This document shows, piece by piece, positions 11,753 to 23,200 of a DNA stretch of 64,000 bases. Origin of the DNA: Entophlyctis helioformis (taxonomy: Eukaryota; Chytridiomycota; Chytridiomycetes; Chytridiales; Chytriomycetaceae); the NCBI GenBank assembly GCA_025526915.1, contig JAHLKH010000102.1, positions 29,276 to 93,275 on the forward strand, in the 5' to 3' direction. The translations under genes and the position numbers were made by a program. Under the pieces are notes generated by a model. It saw only the letters and a program-made list of their open reading frames with translations, was not told where the DNA came from and searched no databases. The first letter of the stretch is position 1; the number at the start of each line of letters is the position of its first letter.

Positions 11753-12388
11753 TTGCTTGCACGCACCTGCGGTTATCGGTACGGCGGGCCAACTTGGCGA
11801 TGGCGAATCACGGGCGAATCGTACGATAGGAACGAGGTGCGGGGATCGGCGACGTCAACCTCAATGGGGCCAGACGGATTGAGACGGGGGGAAACCAACA
11901 AGTGCAGACGTGATGTGACGATAAGAGGCGTGCTGGACAGGTGTTAGTGTCTGCTTGTGCGCTCAGACTGCTTGCCTCGTTGCTGCGCTTGTCGCTCGCC
12001 CGTGCCGTTGTTGCGCATCGTATGCCGGCATGGATGCCGACGTATGCGATACGCTTACATGGGCTGCAACAATGGTGTCGGCGAACAAGCCGAATGCGAT
12101 GACGCCGGGAACGGCAAAAGCAGCGACGAGGCAAGCGGGCCGTGCCAGATAACGTAGCAACGAGACGAGCGAGACGGAACTGGCCAAGAAGGGCGAAAGG
12201 AAGGGGCAAAGACGCTGGCTACTAACCGGTTCTCGAGGCACAAGAGCGAAGGTATGAGGCAAAGCTGCACTGAAAGCGGCCGCTTCCAAGTGGCCGTTTC
12301 GGCTGTGCGAGGTGAATCGTTGTGAATCACGATTTTCCTCGGATCGGTCTAGACCGTTCGAGACCGGCCCATTGGAAAGATCAGCCAT
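11753..12388 (-). CDS. Possible small membrane protein, model uncertain
   Basis: An ATG at 12388 opens a frame (MADLSNGPVSNGLDRSEENR...) of about 50 hydrophilic residues, followed after a probable donor near 12228 by a region that in one frame is hydrophobic (LLRYLARPACLVAAFAVPGV, then IAFGLFADTIVAAH) and then a GTAAGC donor near 12057. Further downstream a frame reads VDVADPRTSFLSYDSPVIRH. I could not find one splice solution in phase through all pieces, so exons and even reality are uncertain. The duplicated block described below begins at 12395, only 7 bp upstream of this ATG, so the promoter of this gene was replaced or set by that rearrangement. Confidence 0.35.
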
Positions 12389-12551
12389 AATGATTTCATT
12401 CTGACTCACGATTGAACCGGGGCAATGCCGAAAGGAGGCAGCTCGGACGTCACGGAAATGTTCCAACACGCCACGACACCAAAACGCCACAGGGCCAGCA
12501 CACACACAGACACACACAGACACAGCTCGCCTGGAAATGGCGTGCCGTCCT

Positions 12552-14394
12552 CTATGTGCGCAGGATCGACGCGAGCGTCTTGGTTCCACTCGTGCCTGCA
12601 TTGGGATCGCGGCCATCAATGCCACGGCCGCTGCCGTCGTCGTTGAACCGGTGCTTGTGTGTTCCGGTGTATGCCTTGGTGTCTGTCAGACGCTCAAACA
12701 CGCTGCTGCCCATGCTGCCCGACGTCGACCGCTTGTTCTGTCACCACGTCCATGGCAAATGTGGATTGCAGTCAGTCAGTCAGTCCAGTCAGTCCAGTCA
12801 GTCAGTCCAGTCAGTCAGTCAGTCAGCACCAGCACGACACACACCAGGCTGCTCAGTGGGGTTGGCTCTGATGGCTTGATGTTGGCAAGGTTGGACGTCG
12901 ATCGCTTGACCGGACTGCCGACCTTCTTTGGCTTGCTCGACTGCAGATCTGTCCATCAAGTGTCACAATGCATGCCAAAGTGTCTGTCAGTCGATGCGTT
13001 CACCACCAATCCATCTATCCGCCTGCCTCCATGTGGGCATTGCTGTGCACATCACAGTCCACATGGCAACAGCACGGCAAACAGCCGCTCCATTCGTGTG
13101 CTCACCAAGACGCTCGGATGATGCCGTCACAACTGACTGATGGCCACGCTTGCCACTCGACGTCCCATTGCCGACATGGCTGCTGTTGCTGCTGTTGTGG
13201 ATCGACGGCGTGATCGAGCTGGTGCTGTAGCGGCCGTCGGCCATGTTGCTGTTGCTGCCGTATGCTGCCGACAAGGGAACGCCGCGCACATTGCTCTCTT
13301 CGCGGTTGGTGATCTTGGCCAGATCGTTGGTGCGCGACGGCTGGTCGCGTCCAGACATGCCCAGGCCGTTGCCCGACGCATCAAAGCGGTTCTTGTGCGT
13401 GCCAGTGTACAGCGTGTGGTCGGTCATGCGCTGCGTCACGGCATCGTTGGATGCAGCCTGTGCCATCCAGCAGCCACGAGCCACGAGCCAGCAGCCACGA
13501 TCAGCCAGCAACCACGAGCCAGCAACCACGAGCCAGCAACGATCAGGCAGCCGTCAGTCAACACGCGCGCCGTGCCACATCCCGCAGACCGCCTCACCGT
13601 TCCCTGCAGCACGGGTCGCACATTGCCATTGACAATCGTGCGGATGATGGCTGCAAACGCCTCGGTTGGCGACTTGCTGTTGCCGAACCGCTTGGCCGCA
13701 ATCAGCCGCAGGGCCGCCTGAAACTGGTCAAAGTCGATGCGGCGTGCCGTCTTGGCCTTGACCTTGTTGAACATGATGTCAATGTCGGTGGCCGAGATGT
13801 CCTTGTCGAGGAGGCCCGAGTCGCGGCAGAACTTGGCCCAGCGTGCACCTGCAGACGTGCCAATGCCGTTGTGTCGCCCGTGGTTCCGCCCGTGGTGTCG
13901 CCCATCCCATCCCAGCCACCAGGCAGTCGGACACGCAGCGCCAGAGTCGCGGTCCAAGCAGCAGGCAGACGCGAGACGTGCGTGGAGATGGCAAGCAAAT
14001 GGTCAGTCCAAACGCAATGCACCGGGCAGGCAGCCAGCCAGCCAGGCAGAGGGTGAGTGGGTTCAAAAGGACGTGTTGGCTGGCCTGCACCACCTGGCCA
14101 CCGCACAGACTGCCTCGGCAGATGCCACAAGCCTGCACGGCCGATTGATCGTGCACAAGCGGCTTGTTGTCACCGTCGCCAACTCAAGCAGTGCTGCCAG
14201 GTGGGGGGAACAGCCAGCGACATCGGACACACGGACACACGGACGGACAGACAGACGACAGCCGGACTGCGCCGCTCACCATCCATCGTCGGGCCAGCAA
14301 GATCAGTCATGGACCCCATGCTGGACAGGTTGCGGGACGACCCGAACTGGCAAAACGACGAGAAGCAGTTGTAAAGATCCTCGATGGTTGCCAT
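12552..14394 (-). CDS. TPPP: TPPP / p25-alpha protein, copy 1
   Basis: Same five-exon structure as copy 2 (44720-46556), inverted; predicted length about 335 residues. The p25-alpha core is clear: LYNCFSSFCQFG, RWAKFCRDSGLLDKDISATD, DIMFNKVKAKTARRIDFDQF, and two C-terminal modules of the signature RxTDxxxYTGTHKxRF (TLYTGTHKNRFDASGNGLGM and AYTGTHKHRFNDDGSGRGID). TPPP binds tubulin and bundles microtubules and is nearly confined to organisms with cilia or flagella. Two C-terminal signature modules in one protein are more than the single one in animal TPPP. All splice sites seen in copy 2 are preserved here and no frame break was found, so both copies are probably functional. The upstream region carries a longer 12-bp repeat array than copy 2. 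Confidence 0.9.
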
Positions 14395-14578
14395 CTGTTG
14401 ATGCTGTCAATGCTGCTGTTGACGATGTTGTTGACGATGTTGTTGACGATGTTGTTGATGACGGTGCTGTCGATGGCTGGGTAAAGTGCCGCACGATCAA
14501 CACGGCAGGAAAGCACGGGGGTGGATGCACTGACAGACGCTCTTTATTCGTGGCACGCTCCGTCGCAGCACGCTGCCC

Positions 14579-14965
14579 TTGTCACCATGCTGGCGTGCTC
14601 GGCTTGGGGACTGGCAGCGCGTCCATGCGTCCGCGCCACAGCTCGCGGAAGATCTTGCCCTGCTGCACAGTCGTTGCCAGAATGGGACGCACGTGGCAGG
14701 TGCGCACTCGGCCCAGCCAGTCGCCGACCACGCTGCCGTCTGCCTCGCCGTGGTACACAATCACGTTGCCGGCAAACTTGTGGCCGCCAAAGTGGCTGAC
14801 GCCGTACACGCCAACGTCTTGGCTGGTCAGACCCATCTCGCCAAACGCCTTGGTGAACTCGTCCACGAGCATGGGGCCGGCAACATCGCAGCGCTTGTCG
14901 CGGCGCTTGTGTGTGCACACAAACAGGGTCGTCTTGTGGTGCCAGACGCGCATGCCCGTCGATGC
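14579..14965 (-). pseudogene. 3' fragment of the Apd1/Aim32-like ferredoxin gene
   Basis: The frame ending at 14582 repeats the last ~128 codons of the full gene at 43441-44556 (from about residue 245: [20 protein letters not shown], through [16 protein letters not shown], to [10 protein letters not shown]). Similarity ends at 14965 in mid-gene, so the N-terminal thioredoxin-like half is missing. A substitution (RCD for RCG after the THKRRDK motif) changes a residue near an iron-sulfur ligand. It arose as the outward, truncated copy of block B and is unlikely to make a working protein, although an internal ATG (14953) leaves a 123-codon frame. Confidence 0.9.
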
Positions 14966-14982
14966 GTGCCCCGATACTTTAT

Positions 14983-16426
14983 TTATCTAGCGCCTCTAAG
15001 CATCGCTTTGAGAGAGTCGACAAAACTTGCACTATATCTGTGGGTATCTTTGCCCAAAAGCGCCTCCAACTCTGCAACCGCCACATTCCGCCCCCGACTG
15101 TCGATGGCAGCAACGTCATCAACCAGTCCGCCCTTGACAGATACCTGCAGCTCCTGAATCGATGCTCCGCCTGCTGCTGCTGCTGCAGTCTGGCCAGTCG
15201 GCGCAACTGGAATGTGGTGCACAAAGTCGGGCGTCTGTCCGAACGTCCAGTCCCAGCTCTGTCCAGCATCGGTTGGTTGTGTGCATCAGCCGTCGCCTCC
15301 ATCGGCCATATCGTCCACATTGCTGTGCGCCACCAAGCAAGTCGCACAGCCACAAAAGAAGCACACACAGACCCACGGCTGCTGCCACACATCAGCCAGT
15401 CGCCCATTGCATACCTTGAGCTGGTGATACGTTTCTTGGACATCCTTGGACGCGTAAAAGTCGTCCAGCGTCAGCGTCGTCACTTGGCCGTCGCCTCCGT
15501 ACATTTCCAGAAACTCGGCCATGACAGCACTGCAAAAGTTGTCGTGCGCAGCCGTCAGCGAGTGTGTCCGCAGACATGCCACGGGCGACTTGACGCTCTC
15601 GACGCCACGCCCTTCGATGCGTCCCTTGGATCCAGCCGTCAGCCTGCCAGTCGCTCCGCCAGACAGTCTTTCGCATATGCCAGCACTGCATACCTCGTCA
15701 ATGCCGCGCAGATAGCACGACAGCTTGGCCACGTCGCTGTCAATGAGCATCGTGCCGTGGTGATACGCACGCGCATTGACGAGCTTGAACGCAGAGCCAG
15801 ACACCTTGCGTCCATCCACAACAATATCGTGGCGCTCATTGACTTGCGCTGGCACCTGGATCCTCTGCAACGCACGGCCGACCATCTCTGCATTCTTTCG
15901 TCGATCAAACTCGTCCCTCGGCATTGTGATGGAGTAGTTGCTGTTGCCCATGTCGTGGTACACGGTGCCACCGCCACTCAGCCGCCGCACAATCGGAATG
16001 CCGTCGGCGTCCAGCTGTCGCACACTGCATTCTCTCCAAGGGTTCTGCAAGGATGCATCAGACGGATGTCAGGAGGATGCCAGGCCGTGCATCCGCAGCA
16101 GATCGCACAACGATCGCGCCACATCGGTCGCATGAGCGATGCGCACCGCACCTGGTTGCGACCAACAACGACACAGGACGAGTTGCGATAGAGCATCAGG
16201 TGGTACCGAGACTGCTTCTGCATGCGGAACAGCCTGCGTGCCGTGTCAGAGTCAGTCAGTGTCTGCCACTGGTGCTTGTACATGCAACGCACTGCCAACG
16301 GCCCACTTGCCAGTCTTCAAACGCCAGGTTGACCCAAGGGTCCGTGACCTTTGACAGAAACACCGACGACCGCCACTTTGCCGCTGCTGCTGCTGCCATC
16401 TCGGGCAAGATCGTTTTGTCGACCAT
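14983..16426 (-). CDS. Lipoate-protein ligase A-like enzyme
   Basis: Exons on the minus strand encode, in order, WVNLAFEDWLFRMQKQSRYH, YRNSSCVVVGRNQNPWRECS, the signature RRLSGGGTVYHDMGNSNYSI, NERHDIVVDGRKVSGSAFKL, ARAYHHGTMLIDSDVAKLS, and a C-terminal domain with SWDWTFGQTPDF and VKGGLVDDVAAIDSRG, ending LKAMLRGAR. RRxSGGGTVYHD..N and the Lys of DGRKVSGSA are the lipoyl-AMP binding and catalytic elements of LplA/LIPT1 proteins, which attach lipoate to mitochondrial 2-oxoacid dehydrogenase and glycine-cleavage proteins. The first intron has a GC donor (GCAAGT, about 16311). The start may be 16426 or 16399. The central 802 bp (15061-15862) are duplicated at 46722-47523. Confidence 0.9.
15061..15862. 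repeat. Inverted-duplication block A, copy 1 (inside the lipoate ligase gene)
   Basis: These 802 bp, which lie within the intact lipoate ligase gene, recur inverted and nearly identical at 46722-47523 (also 802 bp). The differences I noticed are single bases (for example G to C in the VNERHD codons). Block B copy 1 ends 95 bp to the left; those 95 bp encode the last ~25 residues of the ligase and have no partner at the other locus. Confidence 0.93.
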
Positions 16427-17987
16427 GCAACGTGTCTCTGCGTTCAACGTTGGCCACGACGACCTTGTGCATGACATTGCCTACGACTACTACGGCACCC
16501 GGCTGGTGGTGCGCACACCGCCTGTCTGAGCTGTCTGAGCTGTATGGCTGCGTGCTCGCAAGTCACTGACGCTGTCTGCACGTCGCCCTGACAGACCTGC
16601 TCGTCGGACCAGCGAGTCAAGGTCTGGGATGCCGACGAGGCCGGCGGTTGGGTGCTCAACGACTCGTGGAAGGCAAGGGCTTGCTTTGGCCGCCCATGCA
16701 TGTGCCGCACGTCTGCCTCTCTGACGGCTGACTGACTGGCGTGGACAGGCGCACGACTCGTCTGTGGTCAAGGTCGACTGGGCACATCCCGAGTTTGGCC
16801 ATGTCTTTGCGTCGTGCTCCTTTGACCGCACCATCCGCGTCTGGGAAGAGCAGGAGCAGCACGGTGAGCGAGATCTGTGCAGCCTGCTTACGGATGTGTG
16901 CGGCAGGGCGGCGTGCATATGCCCTCGCTCCCACCCACCTACTCTGTGTCTCCAGTCACTCGCTCCGTCTGACACGCACTGGCAACGGCAGACCAGCGCA
17001 AGACCGATCGCAAATGGATAGAGCGCGCCAAGCTGGCGGACAGCAAGGGCTCAGTGCACGACATCCAGTTTGCGCCATACCATATCGGCCTCAAACTGGT
17101 ATGTGCATCCCACGTATCGATGCAAGAGGATGTTGCTTGGCTCTCTGCTGACTCTGTGCGCATGCATCCAGGCGTCGGTCGGTGCAGACGGCGTGATGCG
17201 AATTTACGAGGCATTGGATGTGGTCAATCTGACCCAGTGGACACTCATGGTAAGAGAGACGCGCGCATGGACTTGGAACGCAATCAGCACTGGCAGTATT
17301 CTCGGTCGGTTGACATGATGGCTCCCTAGGATGATATTGAGATTGTGGCCGGTGGCTCCAAAGAGTCGGATGGCCCATACTGTCTGTCGTGGTGCCAGTC
17401 GCGCACAGAGCCGCAGATGCTCGTGGTTGGATGCGGCCGCGATCACACCGCCAAGATCTACCGCATTGATGCGCACAACAAATGGCAGCCGTACGAGGTC
17501 CTGCCTGGCCATGGCGATGTGGTCACGGACGTGGCGTGGGCACCGTCCATGGGCAGAAGCTTCCATCTGATTGCCACGGCATGCAAGGACGGTCATGTCC
17601 GCATCTTCAAGCTCACGGATGAAAACGCCGGGATGTCTGCATCGGCATTGCAAGGCGTTGGCCCGACACGGCGACGCTTCCGTGTTGAGTTGATGGCAGA
17701 CTTGACAGAGCATGGCGCTGAAGTATGGCGCGTCGAGTGGAACGTCACCGGTACCATCTTGTCATCCAGCGGCGACGATGGCCATGTGCGGCTCTGGAAA
17801 GGTATGCCACGCACTCCGATGCAGTGGATCAGCGTATCGGTGTTGCATGTATTGGCCGCTGACCCAAGTTGTCGCCGTCCTCCCAGCATCTGTCCTCAAC
17901 AAGTGGCGTCTCTTTGGCTATGTCGGTGCAGAAACAGCAGACGCGGCCCAGTCTGCCCATGGCGTCGTTGGTGCAGCGTCCAAATGA
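16425..17987 (+). CDS. SEH1: Nucleoporin Seh1 (WD40, Nup84/107 and SEA/GATOR2 complexes)
   Basis: Seven exons (16425-16508, 16595-16672, 16749-16863, 16992-17098, 17172-17249, 17330-17801, 17887-17987) give 344 residues. The Seh1 signature is plain: [101 protein letters not shown], and [18 protein letters not shown]. The protein is a WD40 beta-propeller that acts at the nuclear pore and in the vacuolar SEA/GATOR2 complex that controls TORC1; another member of the latter (WDR59/Mtc5-like) is at the window's right end. The second intron uses a GC donor (16673, GCAAGG). Its ATG overlaps the lipoate ligase ATG on the other strand. Confidence 0.95.
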
Positions 17988-18148
17988 ATATTCCCGCTTT
18001 GGTTTCGATCAGAGCATTCGTCGATCCATCCGTTGGTTCTTCATTCAACCCTTCCACGGTCTATTGCTTCGTCTCCGACTCCATGGCAATGGACATGCCT
18101 GCCTGTGGTAAACCTGTGTCTGCCCACACCGATCCAGCTGCCATCCAA

Positions 18149-20061
18149 TCACGACGCCACTCTGAACTTGGACAGCTCGTCCCTGATTCGCTCACGGGAC
18201 ATGCCATCCCGCCCAGTCTTTTGGCGCCACGACTTGGTGTCAACAGGCACATGCGCAGTCGTGGCTGCATCCAGAGACGCACGGCTCATGATCGCCTGTG
18301 CATCTGCAAACGTTCCCTTGAGCGACGACGTGTCCCTGGGGATCTCGCCTGTCCCACCGCGCCGGCCAAAAGTGTCCACGCCGTCCATGGTGAACAGCGC
18401 CTGGGTCCTTGGGTCGACATTCTGGCGCTCTTTGGAGGCAATCACTTCTTCCACGCGACGCAACGGCGATGCCAGCAGCTGGGCCTGCTGCTTGAGCTGC
18501 TTGCGGAGCTCAGTGTCTGCAAAAGCGCGTTGCGGGTCGGTGGCTGGGACGGTGAACGTGTGCGTCAAGTGGTGGTGCTCGAAGCGGTATGTCACGCGCC
18601 ACGCGTTCCCTTCCTGTGTCGATATGCACCCACATCCGGCCCGCCCAGGGACTCCTGTCAGTGCATGCATCAACCAATCACGAGCGTGCATGCATACAAG
18701 CGTGTTGATACTTGCCTTGGTCACGCTCAGCCAGACCGATCCTGTGGCGATCGATACGGGCTGCACCTTGCGTGGCTGGCAGAAGATGGTGCGGAACTGC
18801 ACCGTGGCGCTGGCAACGTCCTTGCCTCGGAGCTCGACATGGTAGTTCCACGCGCCATCTGGCTTGGTGGCCTGACTGTGGCCTCTGCCCAGAAACTCGG
18901 CACTCTCGGCTCGGCCCGCTGCCGACCCATCCCCGCCGTGAACAGTGCCGGGCGACATGGCCATGCCCGGCCCGCCAACACCAAACCCGTAGCTGCTTGT
19001 CGCGTGCGATCGCTGGCCCATGCCGCCTCCAGAGTCTGGGCCGCCTGCACCTCCCGGCGACGTGCCGCTGGCATACATGCCGCGGTCGGGACCCTGCCCA
19101 TCGGCCGACGAGCGCGACATGGCAAAACTCGCTGCACTCGGCACAAACGAGGCGGATTCAATGTGCACGTTCAGGTCGTCCAACACGCGATAGGCGGCAC
19201 TCTTGGGCCGCGCTGCGGCTGCCTGCTGCTCCTCGTCGCCCGTGGTTTGCGACTCTTCCGTACTGCCGCTCGGCGCGGCCATGGACTCTGCCACGACATC
19301 GGCTGCTTCCTGATTCTCGTCTTGGTTTGCCAATCCAGCTCCCTGCTCGGCAGGCTCTTGTTGCTCTTGGACAGCATCGCTAGCATTGGCGTCGTTGGCT
19401 GCATCTTGGGTTTCTGAGAGCTGAGCCTGCTGGTCGCCATGATCGGCATTCGCGTCCAATTCTTGCGGCTGGTCGCCAGACTGGTCACCAGACTGGTTGG
19501 CAGTCTCAGACCCATCTGGCTGCTCCTGAGTATCCGCCGGGTCAGCACGGTTCGCGTCGTCGAGTGCATCAGCAGCTTCTTCTGTGCCCGACTGAGCCGC
19601 GTCGGTATCGGCTATGTCTGCAGGCTGCTGGTCGTATTCCTCTGCCTCTGCTTCCTCCTCTGCGCCATCCGGTCCCGACTCTGCCTCTGCGCTGCCAACC
19701 GACTGTCCTTGATCGTCGTCGCGAAGTGATTTAGCGCGACTTGCGGCCAGATCCTTTGTGCTGGCTGCTGCTGTTGCAACACGGCCGCGCGGGCAGTTGG
19801 TGGCAGCACGCCCTGTAGTCAGCCCATGCCCGATCCACCAGCACGGACTGATCTTGGCCACCTACCTGACGGGCTGACTGGCGCTGTCGCTGCGGCAGTG
19901 GCGGGCTTTGATGGCCGTGTGATGGGCCTGGTGTTGGGTGCTGCCTGTGCAAAATAGTGGCTGTCCCAGAACGACAGCAGTTGGGACACGATCGCCAGAG
20001 CGTCCGTCTCAAGCCTGGACTCGTCCGACTCCACATGGAAGTTCTGCACGGTGGCATGCAT
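18149..20061 (-). CDS. Unrecognised acidic, partly disordered protein
   Basis: At least three exons: about 20061-19866, an exon ending at 18714 after a GCAAGT donor, and a last exon from about 18581 to 18149. The N-terminus (ATVQNFHVESDESRLETDAL, AIVSQLLSFWDSHYFAQ) looks folded. It is followed by a ~200-residue acidic, Gln/Glu/Asp-rich tract, a Gly-rich tract, and a folded part with AWNYHVELRGKDVASATVQF, FRTIFCQPRKVQPVSIATG and WRVTYRFEHHHLTHTFTVP, then a helical C-terminus (ELRKQLKQQAQLLASPLRRV). I do not recognise the family. It shares a 142-bp divergent promoter with the Atg11-like gene and is convergent with SEH1. The middle intron appears to be GC-AG. Confidence 0.65.
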
Positions 20062-20203
20062 TGGGTGGCCAGCCCGCCATGCACGGTCGGGGGCGGAGAA
20101 GCCAGCGGTTCCGATCCACACGGTCAGTCCAGTCGTCGTGTCAGCTCAGTCACGACTCTGCCACGATTTTTACCATTTTGACGTTTTGAAGTGTAGGGGG
20201 GAC
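20062..20203. promoter_or_regulatory. Bidirectional promoter, unknown gene / ATG11
   Basis: Only 142 bp separate the ATG at 20061 (minus) from the ATG at 20204 (plus). The segment must hold the start-site elements of both genes. It is GC-rich on the left and has a T-rich tract (TTTTTACCATTTTGACGTTTTG) near 20167; no TATA box is evident. Confidence 0.5.
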
Positions 20204-23200
20204 ATGGCCGACATCCGAGTCTATCTGGCCGAAACGGGCCAGCAGCTGCCGCTCAGAAAGCTGTCTGCAACACACAGGTAGACAAGGGGGGCAGTTGCGC
20301 TCTGCACCCACACGTTCTGCATCGGCCTTGTCCGCAGCCCGGCTGCAGCCTGGCGGACGCTTTCCAGCTGACACACGTCTGCACCGCTGGACAGGCTGGA
20401 TGACGTCCGCTCAGAGATAGAGGCGATAGCATCGCTGCCCGTCAATGCACAGATCCTGCTGACGTCCACGGGCATGCTGATGAAGCAGGAGATTCTCACC
20501 GAGTGGCTGTCCGCTCCACAGGTGGGGCAGCCATGCACGAATCAGTGGCAGCAACAGCCTGTGCTGTCTGCCGTCGAATGCTGTTGAATGCCGTTGAATG
20601 CACTCCCAGCAGACCAGGGCATTCATCGTGTCTAACCACGTGGCCGTCGACAGGCGGATGTTGAGCGCATCTTTGCCTTTAACCGCCAGAGCCTGGACCC
20701 TCGCAATGCCATCGATCATCAGGCCGCTGTGCAAATGTCCATCGACATTGAGCCGCCTGTGCCTGCCGAAGGTGCGTCCCAGCTTCGACTCGCTGCACTC
20801 TCACGCGAATGCGTCTGGCATCTGGATGGAGCGTTGTGTGACATGACATCGACTTACGTGGGTCGGCATGTACACCAGCCGTCACGGGCATCAAGGCGAT
20901 CCAGCCGCTGGGCCCGTCTGCGTCTGCCGAAGACCGAGCACAGTCGTTCATCAATGCGTTCCGAGTCCATGCAGACTATGGCAAAGTGCGTCACACGATC
21001 CTGGCTCGAGTTGCGGCTTGCGGATGCCTGCTTGGAGGTTTACGATGGCTTGCCCGGCTCAGACCAGCTGACATGCTGCAATCATGGCAGGCACTTGTAA
21101 AGACAGCCAAGAAGCATATCGCCACGTGCGACTCGTTGATGCAAGGTTGGCTGGATTGGATCGCGGCTGCTGGATGGCAGGCTCGGGCTGCTTCTGCCAA
21201 AACCAACTCGACTGACCAGCAGATGGTGCGAACGACAGAGCAAGCCATTCAGGTCGAGGCGCTGCTGGTCGCCATTCGGAACCTTCAGATGCACAGCAAG
21301 TACGCCACTTCTGGTGTGAGCCATGCTTGCGCGCCACTTGCCTGCTCACTGCCACCGAAACCCTCAGACGCGCATTCGACGCCTTTGATGGCTTTTACAC
21401 GCATGCACAAAAAGAGTTTTCCAAGCATGCGAATCTCTTGCAGAGCTTCCCGATTGACCTCCAGACGCTGGCACAGATCCCTGTCCATCAAGCGTTCATG
21501 ACCGAGTCAAAGACCCTGGACGACTTTGTGCCCAAAAAGAAACTGTTTCAGTGGGCCGACAACTGCCGCTTGGCCCACGGTGAGTCTAGCCGCTAGTTTC
21601 CATGAATGCTGCTTTCGTCTGACCGGTGTGACGGTCCAACTGCTGTAGATCAGCTGGTTGCACGTACGGCTCAACTGCAAGAGCTGGTCAACCATGCTCG
21701 GTCTGAAGCGATTGACGAGCTGGACCAGAATGATTACGAGTACGTGCATGCCATCTGCTGCTGTCATGCGGCACGCCATCCTTTCCTTGTATTGCTCATT
21801 GTCGTCTTCACTGGACAGCGCTGCTCGACTGGAATCGCTCATTGGCATTGGCCAAGATATCGTTTCTCGGATGGAAGCGCGCCAACTTGTGCTCGAGAGA
21901 GGTACCATGGTCTGATGTGGCTGCTGTTTGTTTGGCAGGTTGCAGCGTGTTGACTGGCCACACAATGGCCCACTTGCCACCAACGCTAGACTTGCTCCGC
22001 GTCGAGGCTGCACTCGCAGACATGCGGGCCAATCCATCGCCTGAATCGGAGGATCGCTTCCAAGCACTGCAGCATTTGTACGACATTCACTGCACCGAAT
22101 ACATTCCAGGTACCGAGTGGCTCAAGAGCGTGCGATAGGGACCGTTCCTGCACAGACAGAAACTGACAGGGACTGCCATCACACTTGCCTGCTTGCTTGC
22201 TTGTTGTGTGCACAGAAATGACTCGCCACGATCGCCAAGTCCGCGAGACGGTCGTCTTCTTTTCAGACTACAAGGCATGCCATTCAGCGCATATCTGTGG
22301 GCTGTTGACTTGACAGAGAATAGAGCCTGTCGACTAACTTTGGTGATGATTCCTCGCTGTGTGAATAGGCAAACTTGACGTATGCGATCAGGACCAGACT
22401 GTTGGCCGTTGCACAGCATCAGTCATCCATAGCCATGGTTCCGCAGGAGCTCGCTGCCGTGACCAGTGCCCTGAACTCACAGTCACAGGCATTCATGCAG
22501 CTATTGCATGTGCATCGCATAGCGCCTGCATGGGGAGCTGCCTTGGTGGAGATTGTCCGGCGCAAAGAGTATGTCAAGGTATGCAGCACTGGTCTCTGCA
22601 CAGAAGCATACTTGTATAACGTGCCAGTCTTGACAACATCGTGGCCAGGTCTTTGTTTCCAAAGCACGCGAAATGGCAGACGTGTTGTCGCGCTTCAAGG
22701 CCCAGGAAGAACGCCGACGAGAAAACTTTCGGGCAGAGATTGCCCGGTACCTGCCCAACGGAGTCGTCCAGGGTCTGGATGATCTGCTGCCTGCCTGCGA
22801 GATTTCCGTCTCCAACACCAAGGACTCGTTGCCGCAACTGGGACGCGACGATATCATTGGCAAGTTTGATACTTGGAGCAACCGACATGGATCGGAAACA
22901 CGGCTAACCCTTTGCATGGCAATGACGACACCTATAGCGTTTGAGCAGCTTGTTGCATCGATCCGCGGCAACCAGGATCCCAAATCTGCTTCGTCATCTG
23001 ATGCTGTTTCCAAGCTACAGGCCACCATGGTCAAGATGTCGTCGCAGGTGGACTCGATTGCCGTCGACTTTGAAAAGATTGTCGCCAAGACGGGTATGCA
23101 AGGCGACATGACGGATCCGGTCATTGAATGGCAGCTGACATTGTCTCCAACAGGGTTTTCGGAGCGTTTGTCGCGGCTGGAAGACGAAAACGCCAAGCTG

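Larger units (their letters stand above)
12395..14965. repeat. Inverted-duplication block B, copy 1 (TPPP gene plus truncated ferredoxin gene)
   Basis: This 2,571-bp block is almost identical, in reverse orientation, to 44173-46713. The 30-bp length difference is mostly explained by repeat-copy number (two extra 12-bp GACGATGTTGTT units upstream of the TPPP start; CAGT-type repeats in an intron). Identity stops abruptly at both ends. It holds a complete TPPP gene and only the 3' part of the ferredoxin-like gene that is full length at copy 2. It is followed after 95 bp by block A (15061-15862). Confidence 0.93.

Noticed and set aside
11143..11766. 207-codon minus-strand frame with a Gln run
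   Set aside because: No ATG context or conserved motif was found and it spans CTG repeats; coding status not supportable.
13737..14990. 417-codon plus-strand frame (and its copy at 44022-45377)
   Set aside because: It is antisense to TPPP and the ferredoxin gene, whose spliced frames match known families.
17345..19417. 690-codon open frame on the plus strand
   Set aside because: Only its first ~150 codons are the SEH1 exon; the rest runs over a stop-free antisense strand of the neighbouring minus-strand gene and is not protein-like.
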